This document shows positions 41,624 to 49,968 of a stretch of 64,000 nt of DNA, in pieces (position 1 is the stretch's first letter; each line of letters begins with the position of its first letter). The stretch is taken from assembly GCF_003574295.1 (NCBI RefSeq), contig NZ_BHGK01000001.1:1426001-1490000 (forward strand). Direction: 5' to 3'. Made by a program: the position numbers and the translations under genes. The notes beneath the pieces are model-generated. The model had not been told where the DNA came from. It did not search any database and was given only the letters and a program-made list of their open reading frames with translations. The stretch is from Mediterraneibacter butyricigenes. GTDB taxonomy: Bacteria; Bacillota; Clostridia; Lachnospirales; Lachnospiraceae.

Positions 41624-42877
41624 ATGAAAAAACTAATTTTTTGTAATCTGGATTTATTGAAGTCAAATCTTGATCCTACAGATTATCAAGAACTGGATTT
41701 ATCCAATTTTAATCTTGAGCGCATGAGGAAAAAACGTGACAAATTTAAGGAAAAGTTCAAACAGCTTTCAGAAAATACAGATAATACCATCTACTTCTAC
41801 AGCAGAAAAACTGATGTTTTAACTAAATATGAAAAAGCATTTCGTGAACATGGATATAGTAATTTCCACTTTCGTGATAGAAGTACTTTAAAAGATTTTG
41901 TATCGTCAAACAAAAATAGAAATAATTATTTTGTATTTATTGGCGGAAAAAATACGGATTTTCAACTAGCAGTTAATACACGTTCACTCTATATTGTTCC
42001 GACTTGGTTACCGCTAGAAGATAAACCACAAAAATACGGTGTACATGTAGATACTGTAAAACAATTATATAAATTTATTCTTACGCTGAATAATCAAAAT
42101 GTATGGTACTCCAAACTCACTATAGATGATAAAACAACTTGCTATTCTCTTATGGACGCAAGGTATGGTTACTATGCTAAAACACCTGAAGAAAAAGAAA
42201 TGATGCAGCATTTTCAAGAATTACTGAAAGAAGGAAAAAGCAGAAATTACTATAAAATTCTTTTATATCACTTCTTAGCAGGCATGACAAATTCCACAGA
42301 ATTTGATGACATTGAATTATTCGGTATGGTTCCATCCTCTAATTGCGAAGTTAACGAAGATTTATATTCTTTTATGACTTCAATCAGGTGTTTAAAAGGA
42401 AAACGTCTTCCTAAAAATTATGCTGCAACAGTGCCAAGGAGAGAGACTAATTTGTTAATTCGACATACCACCAAAAAACAGGCACACATCAATCGAACTT
42501 CTCAACAACGTGCATCGTTAGGTGGAAATGACGAATTTGCTACTCTTTGTATTAATCCTGATTACAAAAAAAAGATTGATAAATTAAGAGACGAGGGCCG
42601 ATTTAATGTATGCATATTTGATGACTATATGACACATGGAAATACCTTTAACTCCGTCAGATGTTTATTAGAATCTCTAGGAGCAAACAAAATTATTTTT
42701 ATTTCTATGGGCGTATTCAAAAAACCATTTCAAAAAAAAGAATATACTATTACCGGCTCTGTATATAAAAAGGATTACTCTTACCAACTAACAGAAAGCT
42801 CTACTTTAGTTGATTTTAGAGTAAATGATAATGCAAAACAGGAAGTATCTGATTTATATGATATTTTCAATTCATAA
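41624..42877 (+). CDS. HAD-like/ComF-like phosphoribosyltransferase fusion
   Basis: A 417-residue protein. The C-terminal 180 residues resemble a ComF-type phosphoribosyltransferase: IRHTTKKQAHINRTSQQRAS, then FNVCIFDDYMTHGNTFNSVR, where DDYMTHGNT fits the PRPP-binding loop. The N-terminal 130 residues look like a reduced HAD-type Rossmann domain (KLIFCNLDLLKSN at the start and FVFIGGKNTDFQLAVNTRSL later). AGGAGG precedes the start. The gene is 18 bases ahead of a DprA-like gene. Both partners resemble competence proteins, but the HAD-like part and the location on a transposon are unusual. Function is unknown. Confidence 0.7.
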   Translation: MKKLIFCNLDLLKSNLDPTDYQELDLSNFNLERMRKKRDKFKEKFKQLSENTDNTIYFYSRKTDVLTKYEKAFREHGYSNFHFRDRSTLKDFVSSNKNRNNYFVFIGGKNTDFQLAVNTRSLYIVPTWLPLEDKPQKYGVHVDTVKQLYKFILTLNNQNVWYSKLTIDDKTTCYSLMDARYGYYAKTPEEKEMMQHFQELLKEGKSRNYYKILLYHFLAGMTNSTEFDDIELFGMVPSSNCEVNEDLYSFMTSIRCLKGKRLPKNYAATVPRRETNLLIRHTTKKQAHINRTSQQRASLGGNDEFATLCINPDYKKKIDKLRDEGRFNVCIFDDYMTHGNTFNSVRCLLESLGANKIIFISMGVFKKPFQKKEYTITGSVYKKDYSYQLTESSTLVDFRVNDNAKQEVSDLYDIFNS

Positions 42878-42895
42878 TGAATAGAGGAATCACTT

Positions 42896-44047
42896 GTGAC
42901 AAGATATATTATTGCCTTATCCGAACTTGGGCTTAAAAATAATAATTTAATATCGCTTTTAAGAGAACACTCTTATGATATCGTGGATATGTTTGAAAAT
43001 AAAAATCAAAGTATATTTGAAAAGAATCTGGACTTGATGCCGCTCCATGACATATTTTCAGATTCATCAGCAGTTGATTTAGCTTTATCTAAGGCAGATT
43101 ATATTCTTACTCGTAATAAAGAGCTTGGAATTAAAACAACTTACTTCACTGCTTCATCATATCCAAAAGAGTTGGCTTTAATAAGTAATCCTCCAGCTAT
43201 CATATATTATAAAGGAGCTGAATTCTCTGATATATCTTTAAAAACAATTGCTTGTGTTGGAACTCGAAAACCCACAAGACTTTCATATAATGCTGTAAAC
43301 TATTTAGTTCCTCAATGGGTGCATGAAGACTGCTCAATCATTTCAGGTCTCGCTTGTGGCGTAGATAAATTATCACATCAAGCTTGTATTTCTGCTAATG
43401 GTAAGACTGTTGCTGTTTTAGCCCATGGACTTGATACAATTTATCCAAAAGAGAATACAGCTCTGGCAGAAAGAATTCTGGAAACTGGTGGTATTTTAAT
43501 GTCAGAATATGCCGTAGGAACTAAACCTGATAAATTTAGATTTGTAAATAGAAATCGCCTGATTGTAGGTTTATCAAAAGTTATTGTGATCTATGAATGT
43601 GACGAAAAAGGTGGAACCATGCATAACGTTGAACATGCCAGAAGGCAAAAAAAGCCTATTTTCTGTCCCGCAATCGGAGAGGTCGTAGAAGAAATTCAAA
43701 CAGGAACAAAAAAATTAATAGATGAAGGTACTGCTTGTGTCATACAACAAGGTCGTGATATAGCTGGTGTTCTTTCTGCTCTTGGCTCAGAAATAAAAAA
43801 GCCACGATTAAATAATAGAGTGATTAAACTTAATTACTTACATGCAGTGCTTTCAATTTTAAATAACCCTGTTGTTCTGGAATCCACATTAAGAACACTG
43901 AATATTAGTATCCCTGCTACACAGGATGTATACACTACTCTTGTTCATCTGATAAACGACAACTCGCTAGACATAGACAGGATACTTAATCTCCTAGTAG
44001 AAAATAATATCGCCAGCATCAACAAAACTTTAATATTCAATGACTAG
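42896..44047 (+). CDS. DprA/SMF-like protein
   Basis: A 383-residue protein with a DprA-type Rossmann domain: TIACVGTRKPTRLSYNAVNY, then ISGLACGVDKLSHQACISAN, GKTVAVLAHGLDTIYPKEN, and FRFVNRNRLIVGLSKVIVIY with ECDEKGGTMHNVEHA. DprA loads RecA on incoming single strands during transformation; the related SLOG folds also act in nucleotide-signal defence. The N-terminal 100 residues and C-terminal 90 are diverged from housekeeping DprA. It starts at GTG, behind AGAGGAA, and is cotranscribed with the ComF-like gene. This looks like a paired accessory module, not the host dprA. Confidence 0.82.
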   Translation: MTRYIIALSELGLKNNNLISLLREHSYDIVDMFENKNQSIFEKNLDLMPLHDIFSDSSAVDLALSKADYILTRNKELGIKTTYFTASSYPKELALISNPPAIIYYKGAEFSDISLKTIACVGTRKPTRLSYNAVNYLVPQWVHEDCSIISGLACGVDKLSHQACISANGKTVAVLAHGLDTIYPKENTALAERILETGGILMSEYAVGTKPDKFRFVNRNRLIVGLSKVIVIYECDEKGGTMHNVEHARRQKKPIFCPAIGEVVEEIQTGTKKLIDEGTACVIQQGRDIAGVLSALGSEIKKPRLNNRVIKLNYLHAVLSILNNPVVLESTLRTLNISIPATQDVYTTLVHLINDNSLDIDRILNLLVENNIASINKTLIFND

Positions 44048-44178
44048 TAGTAGCAAAACTGATTAATTTTTCAAGTAATATTCAAGGGAAATCCTCCAAA
44101 AAAATAACTTGATATATCATTTATCACATGCATTTTCTGAACACAAGAAGGATGCCCTATTTCAGGGCTCCCTCTTAC

Positions 44179-44487
44179 TTATCTTTGCCCCCAAACATTT
44201 TCCACTCTCCAGCGAAGATACGAATATGCATTCCATATATTTGCCACTAAAGAGTATTCCTTTCTATAAACAAATACCGTTTGGTATTCTATAGAATGCA
44301 ATCTACACCACTCACGTATGTCTTTCATATACATCCTTTTTATTCCATTGCTTAACTGTTCCATACACCATATATCCTTATCTGTCATTAACTCCATTAT
44401 GAACAGTACATTATAGTATTGAATGACACCTACTCTCTTTCGTTCTTGCCTTAACCTCTTACACAATAATCTATACTTAATGTTCAT
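44179..44487 (-). CDS. Small protein at the tad-side end of the second element
   Basis: A 102-residue basic protein without a recognised family. Matches with the protein at 23,754-24,080 run along most of its length: QYYNVLFIM, DIREWCRLHSIEY, VYRKEYS and NIWNAYSYLRWRV. It ends near the left side in a weak hairpin GCCCT/AGGGC. It lies about 70 bases inside the right end, pointing the same way as tadA, so tadA transcription would run into it. Confidence 0.6.
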   Translation of the reverse strand: MNIKYRLLCKRLRQERKRVGVIQYYNVLFIMELMTDKDIWCMEQLSNGIKRMYMKDIREWCRLHSIEYQTVFVYRKEYSLVANIWNAYSYLRWRVENVWGQR

Positions 44488-44548
44488 GATGTATTTCTTC
44501 TCCTCTCCTAAGTATCCATTCTAATCTTTATAAACGTCATATATATAA

Positions 44549-45460
44549 TTATAATATAGTCCATATAAAAGCCTGTAACAAATCCACAGCCTCTTTCCCT
44601 CTGACCTCTCCCACGATCAGCCGATCCGGTCTCATACGAAGCGCGGTACGAATCAGATCCCGTATGGTAATCTCTCCTTTTCCTTCCAGATTAGGGCCTC
44701 TCGCTTCCAGTCTTACCAGATTGGGGATTCCCTGCAACTGCAGTTCCGCATTATCCTCGATGCTGATGATTCTTTCATCCCCGGGAATAAACTGAGAAAG
44801 CGCATTTAAAAATGTGGTCTTTCCAGCTCCGGTTCCACCGCTGATAAAAATATTGTATTTGCCAATCACCAGCTTTTTAAGAAACTCTGCCGTTTCTTTA
44901 TCCAAACTTCCCAGCTCAAGAAGTTTCTCCATCGTAATTCTTTCTTTCGGAAACTTTCGGATCGTCACAACCGGTCCATCCAGCGCCGTAGGTGCCATTA
45001 CCACATTGACACGGGAACCATCCGCCAACCTTGCATCTGCAATCGGTGAAGACTCATTAACGTAGCGGTTGGCAGTTGAAACCATCTGCTGGATCACATC
45101 CTCCAACTTGCTTTTCGATACAAAGCGTCGCTCTGAGGGGTAAATCCTGCCTTCCTTTTCTACAAAAATCCCATGGGTTCCATTGATCATAATCTCTGTG
45201 ATATCTTCATCCTCCAGAAGTTCCTGTAAAAGATCCAGTTTTCGAAACGCATTAAACAACTCTCTGCTTAACCGGATCTTTTCTTCCAATGGCAAGAACT
45301 CTTCCGGATTTCCTTTCAGAAGCACACTGTGGATCAGTTCCTGTAGCTCCTCATCTTCCATCTCTCTGCTCAGATCTGCCTCTCTTAAGATCCGGTCATA
45401 AAACCGCCTCTCTAACTCTTCCTCTGACAGCTTTTCTCTTTTTCTCATCTCATCTCGCAT
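44549..45460 (-). pseudogene. tadA: tadA 5' fragment, interrupted by the element
   Basis: The N-terminal 297 residues of a TadA/CpaF secretion ATPase. Walker A is SGGTGAGKTTFLNAL; the Asp/His boxes and Walker B are in ERIISIEDNAELQLQ and RPDRLIVGEVRGKEAVDLLQ. After LLQAF the frame runs into element sequence (IWTIL and a stop at 44,549). The 3' part is at 26,302-26,655. TadA powers Flp pilus assembly, so the pilus is probably not made. Confidence 0.92.
44558..44569 (-). repeat. Right terminal inverted repeat
   Basis: AGTCCATATAAA, the complement of the left repeat at 26,657-26,668. It is followed directly by AGCC and tadA sequence. Confidence 0.8.
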
Positions 45461-45481
45461 TTATTTTCTCCACTTTACCTT

Positions 45482-46561
45482 CTATCTGTATTCCTTCTCC
45501 CATACCTCCTGAATCGTATGTTCCAGAATCTCTTCGTACCCAAGCCGCTTCACATTGTCTACATACTGTGCCATCTTTTCCCTGGCTCCCGCTTCGTTTG
45601 TCACCGGGGAATAAATCCGGTCACAATGCCTTAAAATCTCGAACAGTCCCTGAATACTGTCGCCCAGATCCAGGATTACCGTCTGGTAAATGGTATGGTG
45701 TCTGATCTTCTCCAGCAATTCCAGCCATTCTTCAGCTCTTACCTTCCGTAAGTCTCGCGTCACCGGCATGGGACAGATATAATCCAGGCTTCCTCTTTGC
45801 GCCACCAGCTTCCCGATCCGAAGTCCGAACAACGCATCTTCCTGTCTGGCATAATACAGAAGATCACTTAGATTTCCATCCTCCTTCATGGGAAGATAAT
45901 GATCCACACCCGCATATTCTTCCAGATTCAGGTACAGTACCGGTTGCTCTTCCCCCAGTTGTTCTCCCAACTTCAAGGCAAATCCGGTCTTTCCGATCCG
46001 GTGAACCGGAGAATACACTCCAATCAGCCCCTCCGCCTGAGTCTGCGTAAGTTTCCTCTCATTCTTTTGCTTCTGAGGTTCCCGTATCATCACGAGTATT
46101 TCCTGTAAAATCTTGGACGCCGCCTGATACTTATAGACCCATCGTTCTGACGTCGGCAGTTTCTCCGACACCTCGCTTCTTTTTCCGGATACTCCCTCTG
46201 ATCTTTTCTCTGCCTCTTTTTTCCCTGTCACGGATCCGCTTGCAGATACTTTCTCCAATCTGCTCTCTGCCGATTCCTCAACTCTCGTAAGAAGAATCCT
46301 TTGTTTCGCCGGAATCTTCCCTCTCATCTCTTCCGGGTACTGATCCCCCATCAGTAAAAGATCAATCGTATGCTGCTTCCCATACTGGAACAATTGTCCC
46401 GCATCCGAAAAAACACGAACCCGGTAGCCCATATCCTCCGACTGTGAAAAACACTCCATCAGATTTTTTGCATAAACAGACTCACTGTCGCAAATCGCCA
46501 GTAATTTTCTTTTCAATGCATCCTGCCTTTCCAAAGCCTCTCTATTCTGTTGTAAAATCAT
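45482..46561 (-). CDS. tadZ: TadZ/CpaE-like ATPase
   Basis: A 359-residue protein. The N-terminal part (LLAICDSESVYAKNLMECFS, then IDLLLMGDQYPEE) resembles an atypical receiver domain. A disordered linker follows (150-190). The C-terminal half is a MinD-like P-loop domain with a deviant Walker A (GVYSPVHRIGKTGFALKLG) and YQTVILDLGDSIQGLFEI. TadZ positions the Tad apparatus at the pole. It is directly upstream of tadA. The gap 46,562-46,701 has no gene. Confidence 0.75.
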   Translation of the reverse strand: MILQQNREALERQDALKRKLLAICDSESVYAKNLMECFSQSEDMGYRVRVFSDAGQLFQYGKQHTIDLLLMGDQYPEEMRGKIPAKQRILLTRVEESAESRLEKVSASGSVTGKKEAEKRSEGVSGKRSEVSEKLPTSERWVYKYQAASKILQEILVMIREPQKQKNERKLTQTQAEGLIGVYSPVHRIGKTGFALKLGEQLGEEQPVLYLNLEEYAGVDHYLPMKEDGNLSDLLYYARQEDALFGLRIGKLVAQRGSLDYICPMPVTRDLRKVRAEEWLELLEKIRHHTIYQTVILDLGDSIQGLFEILRHCDRIYSPVTNEAGAREKMAQYVDNVKRLGYEEILEHTIQEVWEKEYR

Positions 46562-46701
46562 TGAATCTTGCTGCTGAAACGCAGCCTGAACTCCGTCACC
46601 GGAGTAAAAAAGAAATAATAGAATCTTGTGAAACGTATTATAAACAAGCTCTTATCATTTGTCCATAGTCATTTTTTAATTTGCCGTTTTTCGTGAAACT
46701 C

Positions 46702-46911
46702 TCACAAAAAATCCAGGAAACGAATCCCATAAAGTACGCAAACCCCAGGAATACCAAGGAATCCGGATGTCAAAACCGTAAGAAAATTTATGCCTACCAT
46801 CATTCCCTCCCCGGAAGATGGCAGACATCCATTGATCAGAAAAATCACGCCGGAACCTACGATTGCGCGCACTGTAAAATTCACAACCCACTGCAGCATC
46901 CTTTTTTTCAT
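46702..46911 (-). CDS. bofA: BofA-like sigma-K processing inhibitor
   Basis: A 69-residue membrane protein. RAIVGSGVIFLINGCLPS followed by VGINFLTVLTSGFLGIPG and VCVLYGIRFL matches BofA, with the conserved INxx and GIPGV signatures. BofA holds the SpoIVFB protease in check in the outer forespore membrane during sporulation. AAAGGAAAG precedes the start. Its presence shows a spore-forming host. Confidence 0.9.
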   Translation of the reverse strand: MKKRMLQWVVNFTVRAIVGSGVIFLINGCLPSSGEGMMVGINFLTVLTSGFLGIPGVCVLYGIRFLDFL

Positions 46912-47076
46912 GGTCTTCTTTCCTTTGCCATTCCCTTTGATTACTGCATTATATTCCTGAAACCTTGCAGGTATGTCTGATATTTCCCAGAATCATTTTT
47001 TCAAAATTTCGGCAGTCTCATACCCGGGTTCGTCTTTTATGGCGCATGCGCATACACGAATCACCTGTTTACAGTT

Positions 47077-47565
47077 TTACAGTTCAATCATCACGGTTCG
47101 TTCTGTCCGATGGTACGCATGATACCGTACCCCGGCTGCATCAAACATCCGCATGGACGCCTGTACCGAAGTCGTTCCGTCGTATTTATTGCTGTCATAG
47201 ATCACTTCTTTGATCCCGCTTTGGATGATTGCCTTGGCACATTCATTGCAAGGGAACAGTGATACATATAATTTTGCGCCTTCCAGCGAACCTCCCCGAT
47301 AATTTAAAATCGCATTCAACTCACTGTGTACCGTGTAAACGTATTTGGTGTTGAGCGGATCTTCGCCCTCTCTCTGCCATGGAAATTCATCATCTGAACA
47401 TCCACTTGGCAGTCCGTTATAGCCCATGGAAAGGATCTTATTATCCTGACTGACAATGCAACATCCTACCTGTGTATTCGGATCTTTCGACCGAAGACCT
47501 GACAGTTTTGCAACACCCATAAAATATTCATCCCAAGAAATATAATCCTCCCGTTTATTCGCCAT
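47077..47565 (-). CDS. comEB: dCMP deaminase (ComEB-like)
   Basis: A 162-residue zinc-dependent deaminase that converts dCMP to dUMP for thymidylate synthesis. The zinc site is HSELNAILNY (His-x-Glu) and SLFPCNECAKAII (PCxxC). GCCIVSQDNKILSMGYNGLP is the usual substrate segment. The start is ATG at 47,565 with AGGAAGG upstream. It is a single gene, with bofA downstream and the Sua5 gene upstream. Confidence 0.92.
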   Translation of the reverse strand: MANKREDYISWDEYFMGVAKLSGLRSKDPNTQVGCCIVSQDNKILSMGYNGLPSGCSDDEFPWQREGEDPLNTKYVYTVHSELNAILNYRGGSLEGAKLYVSLFPCNECAKAIIQSGIKEVIYDSNKYDGTTSVQASMRMFDAAGVRYHAYHRTERTVMIEL

Positions 47566-47645
47566 CCGGCCTTCCTCCTGTTCTTCCTTCTTGACTTTCT
47601 CTTCTTAGCAGAACCATTTTATCTTTCAGAAATGTATCTGTGATC

Positions 47646-49169
47646 TCAATTCTTATCCATCTCATTCAGTTTTACAGTCAACTTTTGAATTGCTTCAAAA
47701 ATTTTATCATAACATTTTCCATATTCTACCAAAGGTTGTCCCACCGGCTGATCATAAGATTCTTCCTCGCGGCCGATAAATTCTCCCAGAGTATACAGAT
47801 TCTGCCAGATTCCATGTACGCTTTGCAGCTTCTTCTTCTGCGACTCGTCCATGGTCAGGATCAGTGTATCCTCCTCCACTTCTTCCGGGTCGAATAACTG
47901 AGCCTTATATTCCGCCATACTGTGCTTGTGCGCCACCATGACCGCTTCCGCTTTCTGGTTCACCGGTTCCGGGAACAATACAACCAACCCTCTGGAACAA
48001 ATGTCGTATTCCCGCTCCAGATCCTGATGTCTTAAGATCTCAGCCGCCATCGGTCCGCAACACACATCTTCCCCGCTTACGAACAGAATCTGATGAAAGG
48101 TCTGCTGCTTCAAAATCTCTTTTGCCGACAGACGTTTGTGACCGGCTGCTTTTTCCAGACGGTTCATGATCGCACTTCCGATTCCTTCTGCCGCCACGGA
48201 CTCACTGTATATCAGAGAAATCTCTTCCTCGTCAAATTCCCGCAACACCGCATACAGATTTCTTGCGATAGATTTTTCGTTATTTCTGGATCCGATCACC
48301 TTTACCAGACCATAGTGGTATGCTTCCGCAGATTCAGTCGTCGCGATCACGCCTGTTTTTTCTCCCTTTCTCACCTGTTCATAGACCAGTTGCCGGATTG
48401 CCTTCGTCTCTTCTTCCGGTTCCCCCTCTACAATGATCAGGTCTGCTTTCGGCGCATAGTGACGGTATTTCATTCCCGGAGCTTTCGGTGCCTGATGGCT
48501 GTCTGCGCTGAGGATCGTACGATCCACATCTACCTCGCCGATCTCCTGTTCCAACATCTCTTTCGTAATAGCTCCCGGTCGCAGGATCATCGGTGGTTCT
48601 ACGGTCATATCTACGATCGTCGATTCCAGACCGATCTCCACACTGCCTCCGTCCAGGATCATCTCAATCTTTCCATTCAGATCATCGGCTACATGCTCCG
48701 CCTTCGTCGGACTTGGTCTTCCCGATGTATTCGCACTTGGTGCTGAGATATATCCACCTCCGGCACGGATCAGTTCCATAGCAATCAAATTGGACGGCAT
48801 CCGCACTGCCACCGTCTCCAGTCCTCCGGTGGTCTCATATGGTACAATCTCACTCTTTTCAAAAATCATCGTCAACGGTCCCGGCCAGAACGCATTTGCC
48901 AGCGTCTCTGTCTTTGGCGGAATTTCTTTTACGATCTTCTCCAGTGCCCCATACTCCGCAATATGCACGATCAGAGGATTGTCGGAAGGTCTTCCTTTTG
49001 CCGCATAAGTCTTTTCCGAAGCCTTCGGATCCAGGGCATTTGCACCCAATCCATAAACCGTCTCTGTCGGAAACGCGACCAGACCTCCTTCTTTTAGAAT
49101 CTCTCCAGCCTCATTCAGAATGGTTTCGTTTATTTTGTTTTGGTCTATTTTTTCTATTTTTGTTTTCAT
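47646..49169 (-). CDS. L-threonylcarbamoyladenylate synthase fused to a degenerate phosphatase-like domain
   Basis: A 507-residue fusion. Residues 1-350 are a Sua5/YwlC-type enzyme that makes threonylcarbamoyl-AMP for t6A in tRNA (GGLVAFPTETVYGLGANALD, then KGRPSDNPLIVHI, SAPSANTSGRPSPT and APGMKYRHYAP). Residues 355-507 look like a low-molecular-weight phosphatase of the YwlE type, but the catalytic loop, normally CTGNTCRSPMA, reads SGEDVCCGPMA, so the nucleophilic Cys and the Arg are changed. In Bacillus the two functions are separate neighbouring genes (ywlC, ywlE). The second domain is probably inactive as a phosphatase. Confidence 0.9.
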   Translation of the reverse strand: MKTKIEKIDQNKINETILNEAGEILKEGGLVAFPTETVYGLGANALDPKASEKTYAAKGRPSDNPLIVHIAEYGALEKIVKEIPPKTETLANAFWPGPLTMIFEKSEIVPYETTGGLETVAVRMPSNLIAMELIRAGGGYISAPSANTSGRPSPTKAEHVADDLNGKIEMILDGGSVEIGLESTIVDMTVEPPMILRPGAITKEMLEQEIGEVDVDRTILSADSHQAPKAPGMKYRHYAPKADLIIVEGEPEEETKAIRQLVYEQVRKGEKTGVIATTESAEAYHYGLVKVIGSRNNEKSIARNLYAVLREFDEEEISLIYSESVAAEGIGSAIMNRLEKAAGHKRLSAKEILKQQTFHQILFVSGEDVCCGPMAAEILRHQDLEREYDICSRGLVVLFPEPVNQKAEAVMVAHKHSMAEYKAQLFDPEEVEEDTLILTMDESQKKKLQSVHGIWQNLYTLGEFIGREEESYDQPVGQPLVEYGKCYDKIFEAIQKLTVKLNEMDKN

Positions 49170-49205
49170 GAAATTTATTATAACACTATCCGTTCTAAAA
49201 AAAAA

Positions 49206-49904
49206 CTAATTTTCCCCTTTTCCAAAGTAGTTTAAAATCCCTTTTGTCACCGCTTCTGCGACCTGATCCTGATAGTTTTCCGAAGACAGTTTCTCCGCCT
49301 CATCCGGATTACTCAAAAAGCCGCACTCCACAATAATTACAGGCACTTCTGTCTTTTTCAACAGATAATACGTCTGGTTTTCCTTTGCCTGGCGGTGATT
49401 CGTTTCATCCAGTGTATACAAACTGGTCTGCATCAGTTCTGCCACCTTTTTTCCCTCTGTGGATGCCGTATGGTAAAACACCTGCGCCCCTTTCACCCGT
49501 TCGTCCGTATAACTATTTTGATGAATACTGACCACCAGATCCGGCCGGGTCTCATTGATCAGTCGCACCCGCTCTTTCAGATCCTTTACGTTATCCTCTG
49601 CCAGTCCGTTTTCATCCTCTCGCGTAAGGATCACCTGAATCTTTCCCTGCTTTTCCTTTTCCAGTTGTTCCTGAATCTTTCGGACGATCTGCAGGTTAAT
49701 ATCCCGCTCGATTTCTCTGTGAACGCCGATTTTTCCTCCGTCCTGCCCGCCGTGCCCTGCATCCAGGACCAGACAGTATTCACCCTCCTGTTCCCTCTGA
49801 TGCAATACGGCGCTGCTCAATACCACATGACTTAATTTCTGGCTTCCCCAGATGATTGCTCCCAGAAAAAGGATTCCCAGGATCCATCCCGCTTTTTTAC
49901 GCAA
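49206..49904 (-). CDS. cwlD: N-acetylmuramoyl-L-alanine amidase, CwlD-like
   Basis: A 232-residue Amidase_3 protein. An N-terminal membrane anchor or signal (residues 5-22) precedes LVLDAGHGGQDGGKIGVHRE (zinc His and following acid), VVSIHQNSY (second His) and VPVIIVECGFLSNPDE (catalytic Glu). CwlD makes muramic-delta-lactam in the spore cortex. Length and anchor fit CwlD. It lies in the sporulation-rich core region. Confidence 0.85.
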   Translation of the reverse strand: MRKKAGWILGILFLGAIIWGSQKLSHVVLSSAVLHQREQEGEYCLVLDAGHGGQDGGKIGVHREIERDINLQIVRKIQEQLEKEKQGKIQVILTREDENGLAEDNVKDLKERVRLINETRPDLVVSIHQNSYTDERVKGAQVFYHTASTEGKKVAELMQTSLYTLDETNHRQAKENQTYYLLKKTEVPVIIVECGFLSNPDEAEKLSSENYQDQVAEAVTKGILNYFGKGEN

Positions 49905-49968
49905 AAAGACCCTCCGCCCACTTTCATTCTTTAAATGATATGCCGCCGGAGAGTCTTTTATGACAGGC

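Larger units (their letters stand above)
26657..44569. mobile_element. 17.9-kb Tn554/RIT-like element inserted in tadA
   Basis: Bounded by the 12-bp inverted repeats TTTATATGGACT (26,657) and AGTCCATATAAA (44,558), with GGCTT from the target at each side. It interrupts tadA between codons for LLQAF and NTGH. It holds three consecutive tyrosine recombinase genes plus a tnpC-like gene, as in Tn554-type and recombinase-in-trio elements, and cargo of a restriction-modification locus, ClbS-like and peptidase-E-like genes, and a ComF/DprA-like module. Removal restores an intact tadA frame, which sets the limits to within a few bases. Confidence 0.88.

Noticed and set aside
42896-44047. Housekeeping DprA of the host
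   Set aside because: It is inside the transposon, AT-rich like its neighbours, coupled to a ComF-like gene, with diverged N- and C-terminal parts; the usual topA neighbour is absent.
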